Below, in pieces: positions 41,375 to 51,240 of a stretch of 64,000 bases of DNA (the first letter of the stretch is position 1; each line of letters begins with the position of its first letter). Made by a program: the position numbers and the translations under genes. The notes beneath the pieces are model-generated. The model was not told where the DNA came from and ran no database searches. It worked only from the letters and a program-made list of their open reading frames with translations. The stretch is from Malassezia japonica (taxonomy: Eukaryota; Basidiomycota; Malasseziomycetes; Malasseziales; Malasseziaceae), in contig NC_083376.1 of the NCBI RefSeq assembly GCF_029542785.1, positions 1 through 64,000 of the forward strand, written 5' to 3'.

Positions 41375-43708
41375 ATGGACGACAGTGTCGGAACAAGCGA
41401 GGGTGAGGCTGGGTCTCGCAAGAGCCTGCCCCAGCGCGCCTCGTACTTGTACTCTCGCGCAGCGCGCGACGACACCGAAGTAGGCGATAACCTCGCACAG
41501 CGTACGTTTCTCCGCTTACCCAGTCCAGACGGAATTGCAGGAAATCAAGGCGCGGATTTCGTCCCAGTCCAAATCGAATTTTTTGCTCGGCTGCGATGTG
41601 CGCTACCTCGACGGGCGCATCGCGCTCCTGATCGCCAACCGCATGGCCCTCCACGAACAGAATGCCATGGCCCACGCGTGCGAAGACCAGGATCTGCCAC
41701 AGCGCGCGGTTCCCCATGACCGCCGCATGCAAACCTACTCCAACATGTTTTTCTTGCTCCAGTCAGAGCCGAGGTACATTGCGAACCTCTGCAGACTCGT
41801 GTCGCTGGGCGACATGGACATGCTGCTGCAGACGGTCATGTTCACCTTATACGGAAACCAATACGAAGAACGCGAGGAACACTTGCTCCTCGCCATGTTT
41901 CAGGTACGCTTTCCGTGCTGACGCAGTCGGTCCTGGCCGCACGCTTCGAAAGGGCGACCGACTCCCACTCGCTCTTGCGCGCCAATACGCCGGAATCACG
42001 GATGATGACCATGTACACGCGGCGGCCGCCCGGGCAGAGCTACCTGAAGCAGGCCCTGTCCCAGCACCTCTATGCGATCAACAGCCAGAGCAACTTGAAC
42101 CTCGAGGTGGACGTGCACAAAGTGTACGACGAACTGGTCGCCGCACGGCGCCTGCCGGCCGATGTGCCGCCCGACCAGGTCGGGATGCTCCCGGCGGTGC
42201 AGCAGTTGGTGCAGGTGCGCAGCGCGCGCCTCTGCAGCCTCGCCACGGATCTGCTGGACACCGTGATCCAGTCCCTGCCCCTCATCCCGTACGGGCTGCG
42301 ATGGATCTGCAAGCAGATCCGCAGCCTTACCCGGCGCCGCGACCCCGGCGCAAGTGACTTTGCGCGGTGCTCATTGATCGGCGCCTTTTTTTTCCTTCGT
42401 TTTTTGAACCCCGCGATCGTCTCGCCGCAGGCGTACATGCTGGTCGACGAGGCACCCAGTGGCCACCCCCGCCGGACGCTCACGCTGATTGCCAAGATGC
42501 TGCAGGCCTTGGTCAACAACTCGTCGTACAGCAAGGACAACGTTTTGGCCTCGCTGCGCCCTTTCTTTGACACGAACCGCGACAAGGTGTGCACCTTCCT
42601 GCACGCCATGTGCAATGTGGGCGACTTTTACGACACGCTCGAGCTCGACCAGTACATGGCGCTCTCGAAAAAGGATTTATCGATCAACATCTCGCTCAAC
42701 GAGCTATACCAGATGCACTCGCTGGTGTACAAGAACCTGGACGCTCTCGCGCCGAATGCGACCGACCATCTGCGTATCCTCATCGCCGAGCTGGGCCCTG
42801 CACCGGACACTGTGCCGCGCAGCGAGAACTACAATCTGGAGCTTCCCTTGTTCAACCGCTGGGAGACCCAGATCCAGGACTGGACGTCCAAGCTGATTTT
42901 GGAGAGCGACATGACGCAGCACGACGTGCTGTACATGGAGGCCAAGTCGATCGTCGTCAAGCTCATCCGGTCCCTGCCCTACGCCCCCCGCTCCCCCCTG
43001 CAGCTCGAGGGCGTGATTCGCACCGCGCAGCACTCGGGCGACAGTGTGCTGGTGGAAAAAGGCAACCGTGTCGCTGCGATGCTACAAGAGCTGGTCGCCC
43101 TGCGCATGGTCGACGCCCAGAACGCGTACATTCCGCTCTCGGACGAGATCCAAGCCGAGCTCGAGTTCCTGGGCAACTCGCGCGACGAGATCGCCAAGGA
43201 GCTCGAGAGTCTGCGCGCGGTGCTGTCGTCGATCAGCAAGCAGAACGTCTATCTGCGCAGCCAGCTGGACACGTACAAGAGTTACCTGCAGAACGCACGT
43301 ATCACCTCTGGCTCCAACAAGGAAAGCATCTCGACGGCACCCCTCGGTGTCGTGTCGGTGGGCGGCAAGGATCTGCGGCGCTCGCGCCTCTTTTCCGGGA
43401 ACCATGCGCACAAGTATACCTACCAGCAGCTGGAGCGGGAGTTGCTGTTTGAAGAGACGCTCATTCCCCAGGACCGCCGCCCCCAAATCTACTTCCAGTT
43501 CCTCTCTCCGACCCCCGGCACGTTCCTCATCTCGCTGCACTACAAAGGGCGCGCCGAGCCGATCCTGGAAATGGATCTGAAGCTCGACGACCTTCTCGAA
43601 AAGCAGCGCGAAGGGGCGCGCGAGCTCGACTTTAAGTACGTGCAGATGAACATTCAACGGTTGCACAACCTGCTCCACCGCCTCTATGCAAAGCCGCGGC
43701 GGTGGTAG
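41375..43708 (+). CDS. IQGAP-related Ras GTPase-activating protein, three exons
   Basis: Stimulates GTP hydrolysis by Ras, so limiting Ras signalling; similar in layout and length to fission yeast Gap1. Exons 41375-41501, 41524-41903 and 41927-43708 give 762 residues; introns are 22 nt (41502-41523) and 23 nt (41904-41926). After an N-terminal helical part, the RasGAP domain (about 170-480) shows LLRANTPESRMMTMYTRR, with the candidate arginine finger, and the FFLRFLNPAIVSPQAY signature. The C-terminal RasGAP_C region (about 600-755) ends in YTYQQLERELLFEE and FLISLHYKGRAEPILEMDLKLDDLLE, as in IQGAP-type proteins, and the last residues are basic. No IQ or calponin domain is present. A CACGTG is at 41290-41295. 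Confidence 0.92.
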
Positions 43709-43922
43709 TCGATCCTATACCCCTCTTGGACATAGTAACGATACCCTCCCACTCCATGGCACGCTCATCGCTGAATTCACAGTAGACACACCCCTATTGA
43801 GCTTCTGACGGCAGACGTTATTTTCGGCAGGGCAAGCAAATTCAATTGCGGTATGATATGCCCACAATAATTTTGGTGGTGGGGAACATCCTCTGTGTAC
43901 ATCACAACTGTCAGCCAAGAAT

Positions 43923-44552
43923 TTACTTCTTGGCGTTGGCAGCCTCCTCGTCCTTCTTGGCCTGGCGGGACTTGCGGGCACCCTCGGAACGGTGGTTGGC
44001 GCGGGCCATGCGCAGGGTGCGGAAAGCATCGGTCTCCTTCTCCTCGGCGGTGATGGCGCGGGGAGCCTCCTGGGTAGTGCCAGCGGGGATGGGGAAGGCG
44101 GCGTCAGTGACGCGGATGGTCTCAAGGGCCGAGAGGTCAGTCTTCTTGTCCTTGTTGTTCTTGTTGCGGCGGGGCAGCACAACGAGGCGCTCCTTGTAGG
44201 CCTTGAGGCGGTCAGAGTTGAGCTTCAGGCTCTCCTCGCTCTTGTTCTTCCGGCGGTGGTCGACGGGGATACCGATCGAGCGGGCCTCCTTCTTGCGGAT
44301 GCCAGCAGCCTTGAGCTCCTCGGGGGTGAAACCACGGCCCTGGCGCAGCTTGGTGTTGTACTTCAGGGTCGGGGCGCGAACGGCAGGGCGCAGGGGCTGC
44401 AGGGGACGCATGCCGAGGGCAGCGGCCTTAGCAGCGCGAGCGTTGCGCCTGCTCTTCTTGGCACCGGGCTGGTCGAACCAGACCTTCACCCGACGCTGCC
44501 AGTCCTTGTGGAAGTGGTTGTTAAAGAGGATATTGTTGTGGCGGAAACCCAT
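43923..44552 (-). CDS. RPL13: 60S ribosomal protein L13 (eL13)
   Basis: A component of the large cytosolic ribosomal subunit. The 209-residue product begins MGFRHNNILFNNHFHKDWQ and carries the family blocks FDQPGAKKSRRNAR, RPLQPLRPAVRAPTLKYN, GRGFTPEELKAAGI and AFRTLRMARANHR. The ATG at 44552 is chosen because it sits immediately after a splice acceptor and starts the conserved protein; upstream codons in the same frame are intronic. The codons are strongly biased (for example GGC, CGC, AAG), as expected for high expression. It is divergent from ATP23 and shares with it an upstream region holding two CACGTG elements. Confidence 0.95.
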   Translation of the reverse strand: MGFRHNNILFNNHFHKDWQRRVKVWFDQPGAKKSRRNARAAKAAALGMRPLQPLRPAVRAPTLKYNTKLRQGRGFTPEELKAAGIRKKEARSIGIPVDHRRKNKSEESLKLNSDRLKAYKERLVVLPRRNKNNKDKKTDLSALETIRVTDAAFPIPAGTTQEAPRAITAEEKETDAFRTLRMARANHRSEGARKSRQAKKDEEAANAKK

Positions 44553-44553
44553 T

Positions 44554-44639
44554 CTGCACAATGTTAGTACTGCTCACTGTCGTGCGCACCGCAACAATGC
44601 CGTACGGAGGCGAGGCTGCGAGCGGCGAGTCAAGCTTAC
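44554..44639 (-). other. Inferred 5' leader intron of RPL13, about 86 nt
   Basis: On the minus strand a donor AG-GTAAGC at 44639, a perfect TACTAAC branch site (about 44563-44569) and a GTGCAG acceptor ending at 44554 frame an intron that finishes one base before the RPL13 ATG. No ATG occurs in the preceding leader. It is about four times as long as the coding-region introns here and has a textbook branch site. Confidence 0.65.
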
Positions 44640-44718
44640 CTTGCAAAGGACTCACGTCAGTGGAAGGTGGTACGGATCGCAGCCACGCCGCACGGCGAAA
44701 ACGTTCGCACGCGGTGGT

Positions 44719-44747
44719 CACGTGTAGTGAGTACAGTTATGCACGTG
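44719..44747. promoter_or_regulatory. Paired CACGTG between RPL13 and ATP23
   Basis: CACGTG occurs at 44719-44724 and 44742-44747, 23 bp apart, upstream of both the RPL13 leader and the ATP23 start. E-box factors of the Cbf1/Tye7 type are known to act at ribosomal and metabolic promoters in yeasts; here the factor is unknown. Confidence 0.45.
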
Positions 44748-44788
44748 ATAATACACACTTACATCGGCACGCCGCACGGACGCTCCTC

Positions 44789-45505
44789 ATGGCCGAGGGA
44801 AGCGAGGCGCGCCGCGCGCAGGCGTGGTGGTCGCGCATGACGGGCGGTCTGACGGCGCCTGTGCGCAACTATCCGGTGCATTCTGTGAATGAAGACGAGT
44901 CGAAAGAAGATCTCGTAGCCAAGCAGCGCTGTGAGCAATGGAAGGACGACCTGCTGCGCACCAGTCCGATGGTGCGCTTCATGGTCAAGCACCTCGCGCT
45001 GATTGACTGCAACCCGGTGACGCCGCGCGAGCAGACGGACGTGAGCCAGCTGCAAGCGCCGCCGAAGCTGCTCATCTCGACGTGCCCGCCCGACATTGCC
45101 GGCGGCTTTTCGCCTTCCGCGCCGGGCCGGCCGACGTCCGAAGCCGGCATCCTCCTGTGCGCGAACCGCATCTACAGCAAGTCGCACCTGGAGGACACGC
45201 TCTCTCACGAAATGATCCACTGGTGGGACCACTGCCGCTTCAAGGTCGACTGGAGCAACTTGCGCCATCATGCCTGCAGCGAGATCCGGGCCGCGTCGCT
45301 CTCGGGCGACTGCCGCTTTATGCGTGAGATGCACCGCCGCAACTACTCCTTCCTGCGGCAACACCAGAACTGCACCAAGCGTCGCGCGGTCCTCTCTGTG
45401 CGCTCGAATGCGGCGTGTCCTGACGAAGAAACGGCGATCCGCGTCGTGGACGAGGTGTGGGACAGCTGCTTCAACGATACCCGGCCATTTGATGAGATCT
45501 ATTAG
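44789..45505 (+). CDS. ATP23: Mitochondrial inner membrane protease/chaperone Atp23
   Basis: A metalloprotease of the mitochondrial intermembrane space that matures ATP synthase subunit 6 and helps assemble the F0 part. From the ATG at 44789 the product has 238 residues. The zinc motif HEMIH is in TLSHEMIHWWDHCRFKVDW, preceded by the family string GGFSPSAP....GILLCANRI and followed by RHHACSEIRAASLSGDC and the C-terminal CPDEETAIRVVDEVWDSCFNDTRPFDEIY. The conserved cysteines used in oxidative folding are present. The frame is open to an earlier ATG at 44561, but that extension covers the divergent promoter and RPL13 leader and is not family-like. The stop lies 10 bp from the stop of SEC9. Confidence 0.94.
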   Translation: MAEGSEARRAQAWWSRMTGGLTAPVRNYPVHSVNEDESKEDLVAKQRCEQWKDDLLRTSPMVRFMVKHLALIDCNPVTPREQTDVSQLQAPPKLLISTCPPDIAGGFSPSAPGRPTSEAGILLCANRIYSKSHLEDTLSHEMIHWWDHCRFKVDWSNLRHHACSEIRAASLSGDCRFMREMHRRNYSFLRQHQNCTKRRAVLSVRSNAACPDEETAIRVVDEVWDSCFNDTRPFDEIY

Positions 45506-45515
45506 ACATATAGCA

Positions 45516-46553
45516 CTACTTGAGACGCGCGAGACGCTGCGTGCCCGCATAGATGCGCGTGTCGAGGTCGGTCGTCTTGTCGCTCACGCGGCCCAGACGC
45601 TTGTTCTGTGTATCGACCTCTTGGCCCATTGCGCGGGAGAGGACGTTCATACGCGCGCTGAGCGACGAGATATCGTCGAGGTTCGCGTCAAGCTCGTCCT
45701 CGAGCTCGTCGTCACTCTCGGTCGCCTCGAACTGGTAGCGGTCACGCTGCGCCTTGGGGTCGAGCGGCACGTCGTTCTGGCCAGAGAGCTTCGACTTGAG
45801 GCGGTTAAAGGTGCCGGTGCCTTGGACGCTCTCTTCCACGCGGCGCTGGGAAGTGAGGACCTCTTCGCGCGTCATCTCGCGCTCCATGCGCTCGTCAATG
45901 TGGCGCTGCACGGCCTTGGCCTCTTGGGCCTCGCGCTTCGCACGCCGATCGCGCTTCCACTTGGGCCGGAAGATGGACTTGTTCAGCTGTGAAATCTCGC
46001 GCGCATTGTCCTCGGCACGGGACGCATGCGCTTTGGACACGTCGAGGTGACGCTCCGTGTCGCCGATCTTGTCGCTCTGCTCTCCAAGCTTGACCATGGT
46101 GTTGGATGCGGTCTCCTCCGTCTCGCGTGCAAGGCGCAGCGCGTTGCGCGTGCTGCTCAGCGACTCTTGCTTCGTGTTGCGGATCTGGAACTTGATCGCC
46201 TGGATCTCCTCCTCCTCGGGATCGAGCGGCTCCTGCCCTTGCTCAAACTGCTGCGAGTAGGGATCGCTTGGGGCGTACGACTGCGCCTGCATCCCGCCAG
46301 GCGCACCGTACGAGGGGCGCGCACCATACTGGGCACTCGGAGCACCGTACGACGGCTGGCTGCTCGCGGGCTGGCTGTAGCTCGAGCGAGTGTTGGTCTG
46401 TGGCTGTGTCGATCCCGCGCCGTACTCAGCCAAGAGCTCGGCATCGGACGGGAGCTGCGAGCCACTGCTCGCGCTGTACGGATCACTTGCAGGCGCCGTG
46501 CCGGGCTCGGCAACAGCAGGAATACGCGGGCCACGCTTGAAAATGCCTTTCAT
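45516..46553 (-). CDS. SEC9: SNAP-25-type t-SNARE Sec9
   Basis: A plasma-membrane Q-SNARE that acts with syntaxin and synaptobrevin in exocytosis. 345 residues from the ATG at 46553. Residues about 1-120 are a disordered, Tyr/Ser/Gln/Pro-rich leader. The first SNARE coil (about 125-215) contains SLSSTRNALRLARETEETASNTMVKLGEQSDKIGDTERHL; a linker with SIFRPKWKRDRR and SKLSGQNDVP follows; the second coil (about 280-343) has DDISSLSARMNVLSRAMGQEVDTQNKRLGRVSDKTTDLDTRI. There is no transmembrane segment and no clear palmitoylated cysteine cluster, as in yeast Sec9. It is divergent from the myristoylation-motif gene over 54 bp. Confidence 0.92.
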   Translation of the reverse strand: MKGIFKRGPRIPAVAEPGTAPASDPYSASSGSQLPSDAELLAEYGAGSTQPQTNTRSSYSQPASSQPSYGAPSAQYGARPSYGAPGGMQAQSYAPSDPYSQQFEQGQEPLDPEEEEIQAIKFQIRNTKQESLSSTRNALRLARETEETASNTMVKLGEQSDKIGDTERHLDVSKAHASRAEDNAREISQLNKSIFRPKWKRDRRAKREAQEAKAVQRHIDERMEREMTREEVLTSQRRVEESVQGTGTFNRLKSKLSGQNDVPLDPKAQRDRYQFEATESDDELEDELDANLDDISSLSARMNVLSRAMGQEVDTQNKRLGRVSDKTTDLDTRIYAGTQRLARLK

Positions 46554-46607
46554 CGTTGCGCCGGGAAAGTCGGGCGGAGGTGTTTTAATGTGGAGATCCC
46601 AGACACG

Positions 46608-47140
46608 ATGGGCGGCGCTAGTTCCAAGCCGGCGCGCAAGCTGGGCTCGACGGTTGCCTCGAAGCCGGTCGCGCCTGCGGCCTCTCAAGTGCCACGCAGT
46701 GCGCCTCCGCCGCCAAAAGAGGCACAGGACACGTCGCGCTTTACCAAGGACCAGTGTACGTCGCCACACTCACCCAGCCATCCGGCAAGACGCGCGCGAT
46801 CCGCAATTTATCCAGAACCTCCGGTCGCTGGGGCCGGTCGAGATCCAGGGCATGGAGGAGAAGAGAGACCAGGTACGCTACGGGCCTAATGCAGTCCGAC
46901 TCGATGCTCGGCATCATGCGTGCGCGTGCGCAGCACGAGGTCGAGACGGAAGAGCCCCAAAGCACATACGCCCCGGGCCTCACCGCGCCGGAGCTCGTGC
47001 GGCTTTTGGAGGAGTACGAGGCGTCGCCGAGCGATGCGCATCTCGACCGCCTCGCGGTCGAGTACGACGTGGACCGCGCGAGTCTCGGGCGTCTCGTGAA
47101 GTTTGTTCGCGCGCCGGACGACCAGCCGCTCACTACGTAG
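46608..47140 (+). CDS. Small protein with N-myristoylation signal, three exons, unknown function
   Basis: Introns at 46756-46777 and 46873-46894, both exactly 22 nt, give a 162-residue protein. It begins [11 protein letters not shown], a strong N-myristoylation signal (Gly2, Ser6), followed by a low-complexity stretch to about residue 45. The remaining part looks conserved and folded: [46 protein letters not shown] and [17 protein letters not shown], ending with a helical [25 protein letters not shown] do not recognise the family with certainty; a small mitochondrial assembly factor is one possibility. The stop codon ends at 47140 and the stop of convergent MSH2 begins at 47141, so the two genes touch. 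Confidence 0.78.
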
Positions 47141-50029
47141 CTAAAAGTTTTGCAAGACCTTGGCAGTCCATGGCTGGGTGAGTAAGGCGACGTACGTTGG
47201 TGCGGATCTTTTCGTCGTACTCCGCGATGCACGACTGGAGCGCGGCGAGCTGCGCCTCGGGGTCGGCCTTGGCGCGCTTTTCGCCACAGCGCTCGGACCA
47301 GGCCTGGAGGAACTGGTCGACAAGCGCAATGCCGTCCTCTGCGCCGTCCTCGGGCACGGCGCTTTGCGGCTCGTCGTGTCCTTCGAGCTCCTCGGCCTTG
47401 CGCTTCGCGAGGCGGATGACCGTGTCCGGAAAGTCGGCGAGCTCCGCGATCTGGATACCGTAGCTCTGGTCCGAGGTGCCGGGCTCGACCTTGTAGAGAA
47501 GGGTGATGTCTTTGTCGAAGCGCGAGCCGCCGTCGCGAGGCGCGACGTGCGCGACGACGTGCAGATTCTGGACGCTCGGCTGCTCCTGCGCGAGGTTTGT
47601 GAGCTCGTGGAAGTGCGTCGCAAAGACGCACTTGGCGTGGATTTGCGTCACAATGTACTCGGAAATCGCCCACGCCAGGCCGAAGCCGTCGTAGGTCGAC
47701 GTGCCGCGGCCCAGCTCGTCGATCAGCACAAGCGAGTCTTTCGACGCGGTCTTGAGGATCGTGGCGGTTTCCAGCATCTCGGCCATGAACGTGCTCACGC
47801 CCTTGAGCTGGCTGTCGCCCGCGCCGACACGCGCGAGGATGCAGTCGCACACCGGGACGTGCGCGCCTTCGGCGGCCGGCACAAAGCACCCGATCTGCGC
47901 AAGGAGCGTAATGATGCCAATCTGGCGCAGGTAGGTCGACTTGCCGCCCATGTTGGGGCCCGTCACCAGCAAAAAGTCGCACTCCTTCGCGATCATCTGC
48001 ACGTCGTTGGGAATAAAGTGCACCTCGTCCTGCACCTCGAGGCACGGATGGCGCGACTCGTGCAGCACCAAATCGGAGCCACGCTCGCCGATCCGGGGCT
48101 TGGTGTACGGAATCGGCGCGTTGCTCGAGACGTGCGCGAGACTGATCACGACGTCCAGGTGCGCGAGCACCACGTTCAGCTGCTCGAGCGGGGGACCGTA
48201 CGACGCTGCGTGAGAGGAGATACGTACAGGCAATCTCGATGACGTCCTTCACAAGCCGGCTCTGTGTCCGCGCATAGCTGTCCGACAGCGTGCGGAACTC
48301 GTCGTTGAGCTCGCGCAGGGCCTGTGTGGTAAAGTACACACCGCCCTTGACCGTGCCGAGGTCCAGGTAGCCTTTGCGGTTCTTGAGCACGCCCGCGTCC
48401 TGGGTAAGTAGAAAAACGTACGGTGCGTGTCACACGGAAGCAGTAGCCGTACGACGTATGGTTCTCGAGATGCAGCTTCTTTTCGGTATCCATGCGCAGG
48501 TCATGGCCGGCCTGCACATGCTGCTCGTCCAGCTGGTCGCGCACATGATTCAGCTGCGACTTGATCGTGCCGAGACTCTCGTCAAAGTCGGGCTTGATGA
48601 CATAGTTGTGGTGCGCAAGCTCCTCGAGATCGATCGTCATCTCGACCATCTCGACTAGCTTGGACAGGTGCTGGTCCAGCTCCTGGAGCGGCGTCACAAA
48701 CGTGCTCTGGAACAGGGCCTGCGTCGGTGCAGCGCCGATCGGAAGCTCGGCCAGCGCTTGTATGAGGTCAGGAAGGCGGACCACGGCCTGGTAGCAGCGC
48801 ACGACATCCTCCAACGTCGCGACCTTGCGCTGGAAACGCTTGCTAATGCGCAGCATATCCGGCATATACTTGAGGAACTCGTCCTGGAGCTTATGACGCG
48901 CCTCAAGGTCCTCGAAAAAGACCTCGACCAGCGCCTGGCGGTTTTCGATGGCGTGGACATGCACGAGGGGCTGCTTGAGCCACTGGTTCAGCATGCGCAC
49001 GCCCTGCGCGGTCTTGCAGCGGTTCAGCAGGCCAAACACGGTCGTATTCCGGTTGTTCGACGCGCCGCCGCCGGCCTGGTCGGGGAAGAGGCTCAGTGCC
49101 CGCAGCGCCGCGTGATCCAGGCGGAGGTACTCGCTCAGGTCATGCGTGCGCAGCGTAAACTGCCCAAAGTTGGACTCGTCCGCGAGCAGGTTCAGGTAGG
49201 AGAGCAGCGCCGCCGCCGAGGTCATGGCCACTTTGAGCTCGAGCTGCGGCACAGCACCGACGTCGCCTTTCAGCAGGCGGCGCACGTCCTGCTCGACCGA
49301 CTTGCTCGAGAAAGCACTCTTCTTGCAGTCGGACAGAATGCACCCGCAGCGGTCGACGACCGCACGGAGCTTGGCGAGGTCATAGTCCGTGTTCGACTCG
49401 TCCGACGGAAGAAGGCACTCCTTCACGCCGAGCTGGATAAGAAGTGACTCGGTATTCGAAAAGAGATCGTTTTCGGCGTATTCTGCGACACCCATCTCGC
49501 GGTTCGTCGCGTCGGAAAACGCAACACCGACCGTATTCACGCCGTCCTGTGCCTTGACACGCAGCGCAAGCACGATCGGGTTCGAGACGACATCCGCGTT
49601 GAGGAACAGCAGATCCTCGACATCCTGCAGGTTTCCGGGCGACGCCTGCTTCGCAATCTGCCACGAGCCCGTGCGGCGGCCCGCGCCGTCGGTCGACGCC
49701 CAAATCTCCACGCGGAGCTGCTTGGCGGTGAGCGCGTCGCGGAGGAAGCTCTTCGCCGCCGGGATGCTGAGCGTGCACGACGGCAGCCCGCCATCGTTGC
49801 TCTTCTTTCCAAGGTATTTGAGCACGGACTGCGTCTTGAACACCGTGTCTGCGACGTACAGCGCGTCTTGGCCGTGCACGGTATAAAAGTCCTGCCTGTC
49901 AAAGAGGCGGACGGTGCCCGGGACCGCCGCGGGCATCCCGTGAAAGAACGCCACAAAGCTCGCGTCGCCGCGGTCTCCGTCGGTCTTGTCGCGCCGCGCC
50001 TCTTCGGTGGGGTACATGAAACCCGACAT
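47141..50029 (-). CDS. MSH2: DNA mismatch repair protein Msh2, four exons
   Basis: MutS homologue that pairs with Msh6 or Msh3 to recognise mismatches in the nucleus. Exons 50029-48422, 48399-48228, 48205-47196 and 47173-47141 give 940 residues; the three introns (48400-48421, 48206-48227, 47174-47195) are all 22 nt. The order is mismatch-recognition and connector domains, the lever/clamp helices, then the ATPase: [16 protein letters not shown]alker [17 protein letters not shown]alker B/signature and FATHFHELT. Splicing restores [17 protein letters not shown] and [15 protein letters not shown]. The final exon is only 33 nt, coding ten residues ([10 protein letters not shown]); if intron 3 were retained the protein would end with a different 21-residue tail. 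Two CACGTG elements precede the start. Confidence 0.95.
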
Positions 50030-50078
50030 GCTGGACGAGGACAAGGCCAACGCGACGCGACGCGCTCCTCCACTATTT

Positions 50079-50103
50079 CACGTGTCGCGTCGCGGACCAC
50101 GTG
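50079..50103. promoter_or_regulatory. Paired CACGTG upstream of MSH2
   Basis: CACGTG at 50079-50084 and 50098-50103, 19 bp apart, in the 76-bp gap between the MSH2 ATG and the stop of the ING gene. Confidence 0.4.
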
Positions 50104-50105
50104 GA

Positions 50106-51200
50106 CTATGACCGTTTGGCTTGGTGGGTGGGGCGGATGGGAGCGTCGTCCGGGATGCGCATGCCCGGCCCCTTCCAGTTCGGCGGGGCGCATAGCTGAC
50201 AGAACCAGCGGCCCTTGGGCTGCTGCTCGAGACCGACACATGCGTAGTGGAACTAGATGAGAAAGAAAAAATACAACGTACCCATTCGCGCGGACAGTCG
50301 TCATTGTCGCATGCGACCATCTCGCCGTAGGACACGCGGTTGCAGTAGCAGTACCGCGGCTCGCTGGGATCGATATCCGCCTCGGCAATCCGTGCGATGC
50401 CGGCTGCGTCCGGCGTCGCCTGCTGCGACGCGGTGCGCTTGTGTCCACGTTTCGGCTGCGCTTCGATCGCCGCGAGCTCTGTCGCGAGGTGTTCTTTGAG
50501 ATATGCGAGGCACGTCAGGGGATCCAGCGACACGAGGCCGCTCCAGAACGTGAGGTGCTGGCCTTCCGGCGAGAAGCGGTCGGACGCAAGCGGGAGCGGT
50601 GCGGCGCCTTCGGACGGCGTATCGTCTGTGAGCTCCTTGCGCAGCCCTGCGTGCAGGCTGCGCTCGTTCTTGAGCAGGTCAATGTCGAGTCGGCGAATGT
50701 GCCGGTCGATGGTATCATAAGCGGCCACGGCGAGTGCGAGTTTTTCCTCCCCCATCGACACGGCACTCTGTGATGCGGCGTAGATCTGCGCGAGCTGTGC
50801 ATGGCGCTCCGATGCGGCACTCGGCGCGCCCTCCTCCTCCTTCTTGATCGGGTCGGGCTGGGCACTGCTCGACGCGAGTGGCCCGCAATTTCGCGACGCG
50901 CAGTACTGTTTCCACAGCACGCCCATTTTGGCCTTTTCGTCTGTATATAAGACGCGTTACGCACCCTCTGTATTCTTATCGAGCTCCTTCATCAGGTCAA
51001 ACGAGCGCTGGAGCTCGAGCGGGAGCTGGTCGACAACTGGGTAAGTCGTGCAACATACTGTCTGCGTACGCATCCGACCAGCGTGACGCACGCTCCTCAA
51101 GCTCCTTGTTAAACGCTTCCTGCTCCGACTGCGAAATGGTAATCGGCGCCTCCTCCTCGTCCTCGCGCCGCACGCGCCCCCGCCGTACGCGTCGCGGCAT
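50106..51200 (-). CDS. ING-family PHD finger protein, four exons
   Basis: A chromatin protein of the ING/Yng2 type, which ties a histone acetyltransferase or deacetylase complex to H3 lysine 4 methylation. Introns at 51037-51058 (22 nt), 50941-50964 (24 nt) and 50253-50281 (29 nt) yield 339 residues. The ING N-terminal motif IVDQLPLELQRSFDLMKELDKNTED is rebuilt by the first two introns, and a helical stretch with EEKLALAVAAYDTIDRHIRRLDIDL follows. The third intron rejoins the PHD finger: CYCNRVSYGEMVACDNDDC, WFHYACVGLE and GRWFCQLC give the full C4-H-C3 set. The N-terminus is Arg-rich (PRRVRRGRVRREDEEE). Which complex it belongs to cannot be told by eye. Confidence 0.92.
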
Positions 51201-51240
51201 GGTGGAAATAGGGCGAATTCGTAATGTGGAGGCATTATTC

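Noticed and set aside
44561..44788. N-terminal extension of ATP23 from an ATG at 44561
   Set aside because: It covers the divergent promoter with CACGTG elements and the RPL13 leader intron and has no family similarity; the ATG at 44789 fits.
48176..48390. Continuation of the first MSH2 frame beyond 48422 and a separate frame starting at 48390
   Set aside because: Both are products of reading through the 22-nt introns; the conserved MutS sequence continues only after splicing.
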